From Dolomedes plantarius (taxonomy: Eukaryota > Arthropoda > Arachnida > Araneae > Dolomedidae): 64,000 bases of DNA. Positions 35,403 through 47,273 of this stretch are shown piece by piece. Every line of letters starts with the position of its first letter. Position 1 is the stretch's first letter. The position numbers were made by a program, and so were the translations under genes. The stretch spans positions 154,732,408-154,796,407 of the forward strand of contig OU015499.1 of the NCBI GenBank assembly GCA_907164885.2, in the 5' to 3' direction. The notes beneath the pieces were generated by a model that was not told where the DNA came from, searched no databases, and saw nothing but the letters and a program-made list of their open reading frames with translations.

Positions 35403-35660
35403 GAATATATATATATTTTTTGTAATGTGATAAATATATATATTTTTTGTAATGTGGAAGCACTTTGTTGTGAGATATTCGCCTGTTGTTATTCACTGCA
35501 GTTTTGCTAGCTCCTTTACTATGGAAGTACCATTTAGGTGAGCCAGCATTGCTCCCTACGAGGGGATGACATGGTAACAACCAAGCCTTATTCGGGATTT
35601 GAATCCAAGCCCACCACGTGGAAGAGCACAATGTTAACCACTATACCATGTGGGCAGCAC
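35403..35660 (-). mobile_element. tRNA-derived SINE, second family
   Basis: On the minus strand the head has an A-box TGGTATAGTGGTTAACA and B-box GGATTCAAATCCC at tRNA-like spacing, starting near 35660. It is followed by about 150 bp and a tail of two copies of ATAAATATATATATTTTTTG-type sequence. The head resembles a tRNA of about 72 nt but lacks a clean acceptor stem. This family is unrelated to the SINE at 21556. Confidence 0.6.
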
Positions 35661-35671
35661 TTAGATAAATA

Positions 35672-35844
35672 CAGTGGAATCTCGATCTATCGTTTTCCAA
35701 GGGACCGATTGAAATGAACGATAAATGCGGGAAAACGATAGATGCGGAAACATAACAAAGCAATATGATCGTTGGGACTGGATAAAATAAACGACACATA
35801 CGGAAAAACGATGGATCCGAAAACGATCGATTGAGATTCCACTG
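35672..35844. mobile_element. Pogo/Tigger-type MITE (173 bp)
   Basis: CAGTGGAATCTCGATCTATC at the left pairs with GATCGATTGAGATTCCACTG at the right, with TA on each side. Repeated AACGATAGATGCGGAAA-like blocks fill the interior. Confidence 0.8.
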
Positions 35845-36149
35845 TATATGTTGCTTAGTTTAAAGACTAGTTTGAAGGGTTCTTTGACAATTAAATAAAA
35901 AATACTAGAAATATTTGGAAAACTTTTATAATTAACTTTGATATCTATGACTTTAAGAATGTTTTACTTTTTATAAACTCTGCATACAACTTTTACATTT
36001 TCTACAGGTGTCACATGACTGAGCTGTCTGTCTGTGGAGAAAACTGCACTGACACACACTTATCATTTAACTTTATAGAGATTAACTAGCATACTCCCAA
36101 ACCCTTATAAATTATAATCATAATTGATTTTCAACTATGATCACAAATA

Positions 36150-37256
36150 CAGGGTTATCAGGAAAGAATAATCCGATTACAAAATTTAATATTTTCCATA
36201 ATTACAAACAGAAAATTATAATTAATATGACATTGTAAAGGGAAAATGTTGAATTTTTAGCCCCATTGGCATTTGGAGGTTCGTAAATTTCTAAACAGAG
36301 AACTACCACACCATTGGATTGGTTGCAGTGCAGTTGATGATTTGGTCCTACACAGCTACCCTCCTAGGTCACTGGACTTAAGGCTACTATGTACTAAGAA
36401 AAAAAAATCGTATTTCCCTTTTCCTCTTCTTGCAGACTCTTGTGGTGGGAGGAGTCCAGTTGACAGTTCGAGAATTCCACCCCCCTTAGATTGACATTTT
36501 GAGGGATTGTAATGGCTCTCTCTCTATAGGGGGTTAAGCGCTGCCCCCAAATTTTTTATTTAAAATATATTTTTGTCAACTATTTACAGGTACATAAATG
36601 CTGATAATCAAATAAAATTGGTATTGTCAGATAGCCTGAACTTTTCTGCAAAGCGCTACAGGATTCATTTTATAAATTTCGTCCACCGAAGGAATTTATG
36701 AGCGTTTAAAACACACTATATCAGATTTTTCTCCGAATAATTTTAATTTTAAAATATTAATTACATTTTTAAAAAAAAACGAAAAATGTACACAAATGTA
36801 AAATTTCTTACTCTATGACGGAGTACAATTTAAAAAAAAAAAATCTTTGAATCCAAGTCGGCAATCCATGGACAAATTTTCTCCATAGGTTAACATTGAG
36901 GTGAGCGAATCCAATGGGGTTAGTACATAGCAGCCTTAACCCCATGCGACTTCTTCCTTTGGGGATATGTCAAAAATCTTGTGTTCATACCATCTTTGCC
37001 AACAAGTTTGCCCTAACTTAAACAACGCATTTGTGATACTTTACAAACAGCCTATACTGAAACATTACAACGTGTTTGGCAAGAAATGACATATCGCAAT
37101 GATATTATATGGGTGACTAAAGAAAGTCATATCGAACACCTGTGAAAAAAAATTTAACATTTTTCCTTTACAATGGCATATTAATTATAATTTTCTGTTT
37201 GTAATTATGGAAAATATTAAATTTTGTAATTGGATGGTTCTTTCCTGATAACCCTG
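36150..37256 (+). mobile_element. Tc1/mariner element with ~108-bp terminal repeats
   Basis: The left repeat starts CAGGGTTATCAGGAAAGAAT; its inverse ends at 37256 and nearly all of 108 bp match. TA flanks both ends. The interior keeps only the C-terminal part of the transposase, read on the + strand: EVRKFLNRELPHHWIG and SYPPRSLDL, a 554-bp insertion, then TPCDFFLWGYVKNLVF through LQRVWQEMTYR and HIEHL. The D in PCDFFLWG is the third catalytic residue. The 5' two thirds are deleted, so it is non-autonomous. Confidence 0.8.
36382..36935. mobile_element. TTAA-flanked MITE (554 bp) inside Tc1
   Basis: The termini GGCTACTATGTACTAA and the inverse of GGCTGCTATGTACTAA (one mismatch) are bordered by TTAA on each side. 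Deleting it with one TTAA rejoins SLDL and TPCDFF in the same frame. TTAA duplication fits Kolobok or piggyBac; the GG start favours Kolobok. Confidence 0.7.
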
Positions 37257-37738
37257 TATATTAATATGGCAGATTAATTTCACTCATTTATGATTAAGTA
37301 AAAGAATATTGATCAATAATATTAATCATTGAACCACAAACTCTTAAAAGTTATAAACATTAATACAAGTCCTTTGCTTCATTATTTCAATGAGATTGAA
37401 AAATTTCACGTTTTTCCGAGAAATAATATTTAGCAATAAAAAGGCAACCTTTAAATCAGATACAAATCTACTTCTAATTCTTTAAAATTTGTTACCAGCA
37501 GTTTATTACATAAGATATTTTAATTTTTCCTTTTAGTCTAATATTTTATACAATTAAAAAGCAACAATGTAAATCCTACTGTTGTGACTGACATACTGAA
37601 CTTATAATATAAAAAATAAGGAATATGTAATACACTTTTATTTTTTTGCTGTGTTATATTCCCAAGATATTTTGTAAGATCTGAATATTACTATTTCTTA
37701 ATACCAAAGGTTGTTAAAAATATATATATAATATAATA
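37257..37738. other. No feature recognised
   Basis: AT-rich DNA without coding similarity or visible repeats. Confidence 0.3.
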
Positions 37739-38033
37739 AACAACGAACCATCTCATCTTTGAACATGAAACACGATTTAAGAATGAATGGTTCAGAAATG
37801 TGTCTATTAAACCAGACATTATGATTTTGATAGCTAAGAAACTAAACATTGCACTACTACTGATATATATATATATATATATATATGAAGCGGTATTATT
37901 AATTTATTTCAGTAGTAGTGCAATGTTCAGTTTCTTAGCTATCAAAATCATAATGTCTGGTTTAATAGGCACATTTTTGAACCATTCATTCTTAAATCAT
38001 GTTTCATGTTCAGAGATGAGATGGTTCGTCATT
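37739..38033. repeat. Long foldback: two ~125-bp arms around (TA)n
   Basis: Bases about 37739-37862 are repeated in inverse at about 37909-38032 with only a handful of differences. The loop is (TA)12 plus about 20 bases. The RNA would form a nearly perfect 120-bp hairpin. Flanking bases show no clear target duplication. It is either a foldback MITE or a local inverted duplication. Confidence 0.85.
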
Positions 38034-39174
38034 TATTTTTAAATCACGACAAAACAGGGAACTCTTACATAACAGTAAGTCATAAGGATGGCTTGTGAAT
38101 AATGTAAACCCTTTCCGAATAATCTGGATAAATATTTTTTTCACATTACCAAAACCAATGGAGAGTCAGTTTTATATGAAAAATTACTAATAAAAAAAAC
38201 ATTTACAAGGAACTTTAGTAAACTTACAAATCCTAGTTCAAATAGTAAGTTACATTGTATAGTAACAAAATTAATTAGTTTTAAAATTATTTTTTAAAAA
38301 AAAAACTTTATTTTTCACGCAATAAACTTTTATGGCACTCATAAATTATCAAGAAATCTGATTTTCAAGCAATAAAATAGATATATCAGTTATTCTAATT
38401 TATCTTCCCTCAGGTTAACTATTATGATTTGCTCCTTATATGGTAATACCATTGCAGAGAACATTCAGCAAGACAGTCCAGGATAAAAATTGGCAAACAA
38501 TACTTAAATACAGTTTCAGTGTCTAGTAATCATCCTGCTAGGTCTCACTCTTACCTCTACAAATGAGTTTAAGACTAAATGAGTTTAAGACTATGCATGA
38601 AAATTCATTTAATGACAGAATTTATTCTTGTTCATAACAGAATGGTTTTTGTAGCTATGTCATGCTGAGATGACCGCCATGAAAATTATCTATACTCAGG
38701 GACCAGTATAAGGTATGTATTTTAGGGATGTAAACTTTTTTATTTTAAAGTTCTTTCCTAGAAGTAAGTGATTTATGCATTTTTAAGTCATATAACAGTT
38801 AGTATTTCTGCTCTTTTTTTTTTTTTCAAAGAAATTTTATTATTCTTCATGAAAATAAAAAATGTGATTTTTCTAATTCCGTCATAAAATATGCGAATTT
38901 ATTTTATATCACAATTCCGCACAAATCCAGATAGCACAGCCTCTATCTAGTTGCTACTCTACCTGTCATGCATTTTTTCAGTAATGAGAAAATACAAAAT
39001 TATTTTATTATATTCAAGCAGCCTGCAATCTGACAACAGGATTGTTATATATAATCCTATTTTTGTACAATGCTCTTATATTACTAACATTACAGTCAAA
39101 CTCAAGAAATGTTTTAATACAATTTTAAAAAAAAGATACTGCCGAAAATAAGTATTAAGTTTCAATTCAATATA
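38034..39174. other. No gene recognised
   Basis: AT-rich DNA. A small direct repeat AATGAGTTTAAGACT occurs twice near 38563-38595. Confidence 0.3.
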
Positions 39175-39176
39175 TA

Positions 39177-40569
39177 CACTCATGGACAAAAAAATTCGCG
39201 CACCAAGAAGGAGTCGTCAAAATGAAACGAAATTTTACATAAGTAATGACTACTTTGATATAAGTAAATGATAAGAAAATCAAAGAAAAAGGATAATTTA
39301 TTTCAGAGAAAAAGGCAAAAGAACGGAGGAGTTAATACTCCGTTGGACCCCCTCTAGCGCGAATGCACGATGCGATACGATCGGGCATTGAGTTATACAA
39401 GTTCTGTATGATGTCTTGAGACATTTCGTTCCATATTTGCTGTAACCTTGCCTCTAGTTCGTTCAAACTCGTGGGATGCCCAACTCGTCGTCCCAAATGA
39501 TCCCAGATATGCTCGATTGGAGACAAATCTGGGGATCGGGCAGGCCAAGGAAGGGTAGTAACAGTGCAGAGACAGTCTTGTGACACCCTTGCCGTATGAG
39601 GCCGAGCATTGTCTTGTTGAAAAATGGCTCCTGGAAGCCGTTGCATGAGTGGCAACACATGTGGTTGCAGGATTTCATGAACATACTGCTGGGCTGTCAT
39701 GGTGCCACGGAACAATACTAGGGGTGACCGTGTATTGTAGGCAATGGCACCCCATACCATCACACCAACTGTGGGAGCGATGTGTCGCTGTACAGGAAAG
39801 GCAGGATTGAAGCGTTCACCACGGGCTCTCCACACACGAACACGATTGTCATCACTGCCGAGATTGAATCTGGATTCGTCGCTAAAGACGACCTGGTTCC
39901 ATTCCGCTGCAGTCCAGTTTCCTCGTGCGCGGCAAAACTCCAAACGGAGGCGTCGATGGGTGGGCGTCAAGGGCAGCACACGTAATGGACGCCGCGATAC
40001 CAACTGTCCTTCAGCCAGGCGCCTTCGTATGGTTCGAGAAGACACAGGGCCCCTAGTGAAGGTGCTACCTGTGCCTGGATGGCGGCCGATGAAGCAGTTG
40101 GCTGTACGCGTGCATTTCTTACGATGTGGCGGTCTTCTTGACGACTGGTCTGTCGAGGGCGTCCTGAGCCTGGTCTTCGTGTACATGACATCTCTCGGGT
40201 CCACTGGTCCCAACACCTCCTCACAACACAATCAGAACGGCCTAATTGACGAGCTGACCACCCAGCTTCCATCATCCCGACGATTCTCCCCCTCTCAAAC
40301 TGGGACAACTGCTTATATTGTCTTCGAACACGGCGTAATGGCATGTCTATCTCAGCTCTTCCTTTGTAAATGATTCAGCACACTCAAACAAGCTTTGGTT
40401 ACCTGTTTTATACTCCACAGAGTACGATGTTCAACGCCCTCTACCGGCTATGCGCAATCACGCTGCATTTCTAATCATTTGCATATCTCCCCGACATGTA
40501 CATTCATTGCAAGTTTCGTTACGATCCCGCAATTATTTCTTGGTGCGCTAATTTTTTTGTCCACGAGTG
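39177..40569 (-). mobile_element. Tcb1-like Tc1 element, nearly complete (1393 bp)
   Basis: The termini CACTCATGGACAAAAAAATT and the inverse of its partner CACTCGTGGACAAAAAAATT, followed by sub-terminal GCGCACCAAGAA / TTCTTGGTGCGC, lie between TA duplications at 39175-39176 and 40570-40571. It contains one transposase gene on the minus strand with a single visible frameshift. It is the best preserved autonomous-type element in the window. Confidence 0.9.
39332..40344 (-). pseudogene. Tc1 (Tcb1-type) transposase with one frameshift
   Basis: From 40344 the frame reads MPLRRVRRQYKQLSQFERGR and MMEAGWSARQLGRSDCVVRR, the first paired helix-turn-helix, then GSGRPRQTS and a second DNA-binding part. 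Near 40050 the frame changes by one, after which SSRTIRRRLAEGQL leads to the catalytic core. That core has Asp in VVFSDESRFNL, Asp in IFQQDNARPHTA and Glu in LSPIEHIWDHLG. The last two are separated by 32 residues, two fewer than the usual 34 of Tc1. The protein would be about 335 residues, normal for Tc1, and ends RARGGPTEY. Without the frameshift it looks complete. Cut-and-paste transposition at TA is the family activity. Confidence 0.85.
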
Positions 40570-41041
40570 TACATGTATATAAGCAAGGAGTGGCCAATTT
40601 AAAATCACCACCGACTCAGTACAATGTTAGGCCACGATTTGTTCTCAAATTTATGATTCTCTTTGGGATGGATGAATTCTCTTAGAGATGTTGGTGGGTG
40701 GCTTCGTGGAACTCGAGACCATATCCAATGGACCACACTGTCCAGTTCTCTTAGAAAGGATGGTTCTGGCAGGATGCCATTTTTGACCTCATTCCACAAC
40801 TACTCACTTGGATGGAGATCTGGAGATTGTGGAGGCTAAGTAAGGTGAAGTCTCTGTCATGCTCTTCAAACCAGTTGTAGACAATACAAGTTTTATGGAA
40901 TAGAGCATTGTCCTGTTGAAAGTATGCATCTCTAGTGAGATAAAACCTTCACATACTTGTATGGTTACCAACAATATTTGAATACTGTTTGTCATTTAGA
41001 TGTTCTTCCACATGGATTAAAGAGCCCAAATAGTGTGAGTA

Positions 41042-43325
41042 AGGCCCGTATGCAGAACAAACGCTGGAGCTTTGTGTGTCTCGCTTCGCAAACGGGGGGT
41101 TGTTGCGAGAGTAGGGGGTGAGCACTCTTTTTAGCTATGCTGATCAAACAATTTGCGCTTCCGCAAATGATGACGTCAAGATGTGTTAGGAAACCTTATA
41201 TGGTCAAGCCACGCCCTTTTTCTCCTCCCTTTTGCGGGAGCTGGGGTCCCTCATGAACCCTAACCTGCGGGGGGGATTCGACGGTCAATTTAGCGAAACC
41301 GTCCGACTGAACTGCCTCAAACTCGGCATTTTAATTGCTTCCTTGCGTTGGGGTTCAAGAAAAAGTATACAGTATTGGAAAAAACCCGCGCTTTGACTTC
41401 GATCAACGTGGCTGTTTCTTTTACATTTTGTAGATAAAATTGTCACATCAAATTTTTCATTAGAGGAGATCGAGAAAAAAGTGCAGTGAAGGCATCACTG
41501 ATGAGTCATTCTATTCATCTGCATTGGTAAGTAATTTCAGTTGTATTTGAAAAGAAAAAAATGTAATTTGACTTTAGCAATATCCTAATATTTTATTATT
41601 ATTTTTTTACTTGTAGGCTGTTTTAAAACAGAAAAAAATGGATGGTAAGTAAACTATTAATTTTGTATTTAATTACCTGTTTTTTAGAATTTCTTTTAAT
41701 CATTTTCAATGCTATTTATAATATATCATATTTTTACATTGCAAGATATTTATCATAAATAAATTTAATTAAAGCAAAATTTTAAAATGTCCTAATGCTT
41801 ATTTAAGAGACAATTAAGTACTAAAAATGTTCTGTTAGACTTTTCTGGCATTTGTGTACAAGAATATCATATTTCTATTTTTGTTTATAAATCTTATTAT
41901 AAATTTTTAAAAATGCTGTTAGTTAATCATTAAACAAAGATCAAAATATTTTGTTGCAGGAGGCTTTGTTACCAGGTAAAGATCACCGCATTATTAATAT
42001 TTGAGGGTGGGGATTGAGACCATGACATTGTACACTGAAATAGCAAATATAAATTTAATAATTGTGCTTCAAAAGATTACTGCCAATGCTCAGTCATATA
42101 TCAGAATTATGTTTAGCTTTATGATTGTTAAATGCAACTATGTATTTAATAATCATAAAGCTAAGAAAAATCCCAGAGAAAAAAATAGCTATTGTAACTA
42201 ACAAAATGAATGTTTGTTTCATAATGCTTTTGGAAAATTTGAATTTTTTAAATAAATTTAAAGTAAAATTATTTGCTATTTATACTAATTAATTCCCCCC
42301 CCCCCCAGAAAGTTGTTGTTATTCAAGTGAATTACAATACATGAGATTGTAACTACCACTAAAACAGCAGAAACAAAGTCTTGGCATATTGCTCAATCAT
42401 CAAGTAAGTTATTTGGATTTTGATAAATTTAAATCAAATTTTTGTAACAAGTTTTAAAATATAAATTTCAGACTGAAATTGTTGGAGATAATTAAAATTT
42501 TTTTAGTACCATACTTTATAGAAATTAAACAATTGTATGTTTTACGTAACATACATAGTTTTATGTAAATGCCTGCATAGAACTCTTCTTCATAATTATT
42601 TGCAGTTTTACTATATAATCTGTGACAATAACTTCTATGAAATAACATATGTTGATTTTTATGTATGACATAATAGCTCTGTTCCATGTGCTATCTCATT
42701 TACTATGTATTTTTTATTATTTTCTAGACAGTTCAACAGTACGTGGCAGGAAGCATCTAGCATTAAAAAGAAAAAGAGAAGCAGCAAATTTGAAGCTGAG
42801 GCTCTTCAAACCCAAAAAACTATGGTGCAAGAAATCGAAACAACATCCCGGCAAGGAATTCTGCTAAAAATTAATCAAAATTTAGAAACATTAATTAAAA
42901 TAATGGAAGACAAAAATAGTTGTTAGTCAGAAATAAAAAGCTTTTAGAGCTCATAAATGCTGAAGATGTTGTAGAAAAAATGTAATAAACACATAAATTC
43001 ATGTTTGCACAGTCTAAATTTTTGTAATAAAAACTTCATCTTCCATCTCAAGTGGATTATCCGTATCTTGTAATATCCATTCCCTGCTTAAAGAAAGGGA
43101 TAACATCCTTCTCCTTCGCAAAGCGAATGACTATTCCGGCTTTGCGAGAGAAAAGACGAGTCTTACGAGAGCTCCCTACTAGCCGCAAGTTTTGATCACG
43201 TGACGTTCGTATTTACGAGAGAAAAGGTCTCGCTGTTTGATCTGCATCGCGATTGCGACCCCTCTGCGGAAGGGAGGGGCTTTGCGAGAGCTTTGCTCTC
43301 GTAAGTGTTTGATCGGCATACGGGC
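41042..43325 (+). mobile_element. Harbinger-like element (~2.28 kb), no transposase
   Basis: The terminal repeats AGGCCCGTATGC and GCATACGGGCCT lie either side, with TA (or TAA) as the target duplication: removing the element and one copy gives GTGAGTAAACATTC, which restores the Tc1 frame. Both ends are GC-rich with TTGCGAGAG / CTCTCGCAA and TTCGCAAA blocks, while the middle is AT-rich. There is no DDE gene. A series of well-formed splice sites and a small terminal exon suggest a remnant of a spliced accessory gene. Confidence 0.6.
41617..42945 (+). pseudogene. Candidate spliced gene remnant inside Harbinger-like element
   Basis: Strong splice signals bracket short segments: an upstream donor GTAAGT at 41527; exon 41617-41644 (containing ATGGATG) with donor GTAAGT; exon 41960-41975 (acceptor TTTTGTTGCAG, donor GTAAAG); exon 42308-42400 (donor GTAAGT); and a last exon from 42728 after TTATTTTCTAG. 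The last exon reads FEAEALQTQKTMVQEIETTS and RQGILLKINQNLETLIKIME to a stop at 42926, followed by AATAAA. Such a basic, heptad-like C-terminus resembles Myb/SANT accessory proteins of Harbinger elements. Joining all candidate exons gives a stop in the third, so the gene is broken or the exon model is wrong. Confidence 0.4.
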
Positions 43326-44217
43326 CTTAAACATTCACCAAACTTTAATATTGCCTCCACTAGCTTGAAGTTTTGAAGCAATGTACTTAAGGTCCATGCT
43401 TTTGTACTGTTTTCTCCATATTCACACCCTGCCATCTATATAGTGTAGTTGAAAACATGATTCATCAGACCACATTCCCATTTTGCATTAATTTATTATC
43501 TAATCTTATTGACCCTCTGCGAACTGAAGATGTTTGATCTTGTAAGTTGTAGATAGCAAAGGCTTTCAAACAAGCCTTCAGCTTCAATTCCTGGTAAGGT
43601 ATAATGTGCAGTGAACAGTGTATTGAGAAGCCATCGGAGTTAGTCCCTGGTTAAGATTAGCTGTAATTTTATGTACTGATGCCTTTCTGTTGGACTGGAC
43701 AGCTCTGGAGACCCTCTTCTCAGTTCAAGCATCCAGTAACCAGTGACGATCACATACCTTAGTTTCGTTGATATTTGCTCCACAATCCTTCCACTTGAGT
43801 CTGTTCAATTGTGTTTTTAAATCCCATTTTTTCTCCCGCAATAGATTTCAACTGTCTTAACAATCATCCAGTGATCCCTTTTTATACCAATCTAACACTC
43901 TAAAGCAACAACAGTATGACATCTGATTTTAATAAAATTGTCAGGTGGTCATAATAAATTGGCTACTCAGTGTGTATATATATAGGGTGAAGTGGGATAA
44001 AAGAGAATGCGGGCTTAAAACTCCCTAAAATTTAACTTTTGAAAAAAAAATTTCAAGTGTACTTTGTAGGAAAATTCTTGCTCTACTGTTATGTGTAGCT
44101 TTTATTTAGAGAAAAAAAAATTGTCAAATGGAAAATTTTTATACCTACCAAATCCTTGCATTTGGTACCCAAGTTTGAGTAGAGTGGATATTACAAACTG
44201 TGTGTGAATATATTAAA

Positions 44218-45057
44218 CTAGCCGCTGTGCGACCAGCATGGTCGCTTTTAATTTTATATTTTCTTTTGCAAAACAACTCAACTGAAAGTAACATATGTAA
44301 GGAATTACCTGTCATCATAAAAATACATTGTTAAGGGGTAGTGGCAGCCAAAAAATTTATAATCATTGCTAAATTCACTATAAGGCTGATTCTAAAACAT
44401 CGTGATTAAAAAATGTGAATTCCCATTACTTCAGAACAGAGTTAAAGATAAGACTGAGAAACCCAACACCACTGATTTTAAAAATTACATCCCTCTCTGT
44501 ATGTACTATTTTTCAAAATTAAGATATCTACACTTTATCATCAGAATTCAAATAAGAAATTGTTGAGGAAAATTTTTTTCACTTATAAAATAGAGTAAAA
44601 ATTCAGAAAGTACTAAAATATAGTGTAGATTACATCACTATGTTTGTACTATTGTTCACAATTCAGATATCTACACTTAACCATATCAAATAATAAATTG
44701 TTTGGAAAATAACTTCAGTTAAAAAATGGAGTAAAAATTCAGCAAATACTGAAAAAAGTGTAGAAAATAAACTATCACTGGCTATCGGTTACGCCTAACC
44801 TTGCGATCATTTATGCTCTCTCTTAATGAATTATTTCTTCTTCGCTTTCTTTCTTGAGACTGTTCCCAATTTTCACTTAATCGCACAGCTCGCTTTCGAG
44901 AATTTCTGATCTCAGTACGTAAATCCATGTTGACACACGGTTGCAACTTGCAGACGGCCACTAATGTTTACATCTGGTGGTTGCAGCCTTTGCCATTCGG
45001 AGTGTAGAAATATCGTCGATTTTTGTGCAGCATACCTACGCATTTTATATATATAGA
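44218..45057 (-). mobile_element. Non-autonomous Helitron (840 bp)
   Basis: On the minus strand it starts TCTATATATATAAAATGCG after A. It ends with the hairpin GCGACC-ATGCT-GGTCGC, then ACAGCGGCTAG followed by T. Two internal blocks around CAGATATCTACACTTAACCA and AAGATATCTACACTTTATCA are similar direct repeats of about 170 bp. No helicase was seen. Confidence 0.7.
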
Positions 45058-45636
45058 TTTCTAATTCTGTTCTCACTATTTCTAAGTTGCCTTTTGTACC
45101 AGATGATGACTTATTAGTGTTCCTGGAGCTAAGGCCTGGAAGACATGGTGAACTAATTTTTTCCATATCTTTTTAGTCCTACAATATTCAGTAGGACCTA
45201 GGCAAAGGAAAAAGAATTTTTTTTTTTTTTTAACTTTTAACAAACATTTGTTACTCTATAACAAATAATACAAATATACTTATTTTGTTAATATGTGGAT
45301 ACTGCTAACTTGACAACAAATACCTCCACAATGAAAGAATCTAAAGAAAAAAAATAGCCTTTAGTTGAGCATGAAATATCTATTCGTACCCTTGCCCTAC
45401 TTATTTTGCTATAAGCAACTATGATTTATTGAGACTCACGTTCTCACTTGCCCCAAGTATGGGATAAGTGAGAAAGCAAAACACAAAATCTTTAAATATT
45501 TACCACAAAAAAAAAGTTGTGAATAGATTAAAAAAAATAAAACTATAAATGTACAACATAACCAAAAGTATGTATGCAAATTTTCATACAAATACAACAA
45601 CTTGTTGAAAACATATTTGGATTCAAAGTGGAACTA

Positions 45637-46372
45637 CAGTGATTTCCGCTTAAAAGAATCACGTTTGTTATTACTGTTTTTGATTCTTATAAACGGTTGA
45701 TTCTTATAGCCGAAATTCAAGTTTTTGGACAGGCACACACATACCTATATATACATATTAGATAATTTACCATAAAATTCTCTTCAATTTACATTAATTA
45801 TCTATTATAAAAATTATTTTTTATAATTTTAAAAATGCAACTTAATTTCTAGACCTATAAGTAAATACACATGATTATAGTAAGAGAAGAAAAAATCCAA
45901 TATTTGTTACAATATACCTGCTTAACAGTTTTAACATTTCAACTACAGGAAGAGAGCAAGAAAAAGTTTTCTGTGGTAGTTTGACATAATGAAGTTTTCA
46001 GGAGGCTGTTTATACCTCTTTCAATACTTATAGTCTCAGACGAAGATTGACCTTCTAGCTTACGTTTCACGGTTTGATAAAGTGCTGAATCAACTAATGT
46101 CACGTTTGCCTAAGTGATAGTAGACATTTCACCGAAGATTTATGTGTTTCAGGGTCCAGAAAGCCGCAACCGGGATGTGGGAAAAAAAACCTCCCCATTT
46201 TTGTTTGTCAGTGGAGAAAAGTGAAATCGGACCCGGACGGGTAAAGATGCTCCTGGGTCAAGCTAATAGGACAGTGTTGTTCTAAAGCTTTTAAGGGGAA
46301 ACTATTGTGTTATGTCTAACAAAGAAAGGGATGAATTTTACAACTATATTCTATCCACATCTTATAAATCTT

Positions 46373-46410
<38 letters not shown>

Positions 46411-46607
46411 GAAAGAACTTCATGCCTTTTGAGGGTTTAAGTGGCTTTTTTGGAAAAATTAAAGGAAAACGAAGAGTGTAAACTGATTCTTAAAACCGGT
46501 GGATTGATTCTTTAAAGGGAAAATTTTAACATGGAAATAATACATTTGTTTTTGTTTTCACGATATTGATTCTTATAACCACTGATCACTATAAGCGGTG
46601 GTTACTG
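45637..46607 (-). mobile_element. Pogo/Tigger-like element (971 bp)
   Basis: The termini CAGTGATTTCCGCTTA and TAAGCGGTGGTTACTG are inverted relatives flanked by TA. GATTCTTATA motifs lie inside both ends. On the minus strand near 46110-45960 the phrase LVDSALYQTVKRKLEGQSSS may be the eroded C-terminus of a pogo transposase. A poly-A run lies at 46378-46404. Confidence 0.55.
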
Positions 46608-46631
46608 TATTTGCATTCTTACTTACCCCAC

Positions 46632-46637
<6 letters not shown>

Positions 46638-46668
<31 letters not shown>

Positions 46669-47270
46669 ACAAAAATAAAAATTAAAAAACCTAAAATTAA
46701 ATTTTCATAAAATCAGTGTTTTAATACTAATTAGTTATAAAAACTAATTCCAGTGAAATAAAAGAATATAAAAACCATGGTTTTGTTTACACTTAAAACC
46801 CAGTTAGTAATATATTTAAGGCTTAGCATGTTAATATGGGCACTTATAGTATTTTAGTCATAATAGATGGACATATTTATAAATAGTAAAATACTCTTAA
46901 TGCAGTTCAAAATAATCTTGGTATACAAAACAGTCAAAAATTTATCATCAAATCATATTCAAATCAATGATTTAAAATTTTTGCATACTTTGAGTATATT
47001 ACTACAAACATGCATTTTTTGCTCACTTGGAGCATACTTTTACAAATTTATTTTCAAAGTTTTATTCACTCAATATAGAAAAGTAAAAACCTAATAGCTA
47101 ATAAAAGATTAAAAAATTTCAATATTTTAGCCTTAGAAAAATCTTCATTCTTCAAAAGCAGAATATCTAGGCATAGGAAATGTTATCAGTTGCTACTGAA
47201 AACTGACAGTCAATCTGACTTATTTAAACAACTTAATTAAGCTAATTCTCAATACACAGTACCCCATGTA
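46638..47270. other. No gene; (TC)n/(TA)n run at left edge
   Basis: Short TC and TA tracts at about 46635-46668 are followed by AT-rich DNA without coding similarity. Confidence 0.3.
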
Positions 47271-47273
47271 TTT

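Larger units (their letters stand above)
40584..43970 (-). pseudogene. Tc1-like element and transposase split by a 2.3-kb insertion
   Basis: Left end GAGTGGCCAATTTAAAATC and right end, read inversely, GAGTAGCCAATTTATTATG are diverged terminal repeats. The minus strand transposase starts in degenerate sequence near 43900. It reads MWSDESCFQLHYIDGRV and SGGNIKVW, a stop, MF at 43326. After the insertion it continues at 41040 with IHVEEHLNDKQYSNI, FQQDNALFHKTCIVYNWFEE and EVKNGILPEPSFLRELDS. Both catalytic Asp positions are visible; the final part is frameshifted. Several stops show it is old. Confidence 0.7.
43984..46637. mobile_element. DNA element with GGTGAAGTGGGATAA ends, enclosing two others
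   Basis: The left end GGTGAAGTGGGATAAAAGAG and the right end (inverse of GGTGGGGTAAGTAAGAATGC) are related and each borders a TA-rich tract. Internal GTGGGATAAG-like phrases recur near 45460. Enclosed are a Helitron (44218-45057) and a pogo-type element (45637-46607). No transposase was recognised in the remainder. Boundaries are approximate. Confidence 0.4.

Noticed and set aside
39744..40373. 209-codon open frame opposite the Tc1 transposase
   Set aside because: It is the antisense shadow of the transposase gene; the minus strand carries all catalytic motifs.
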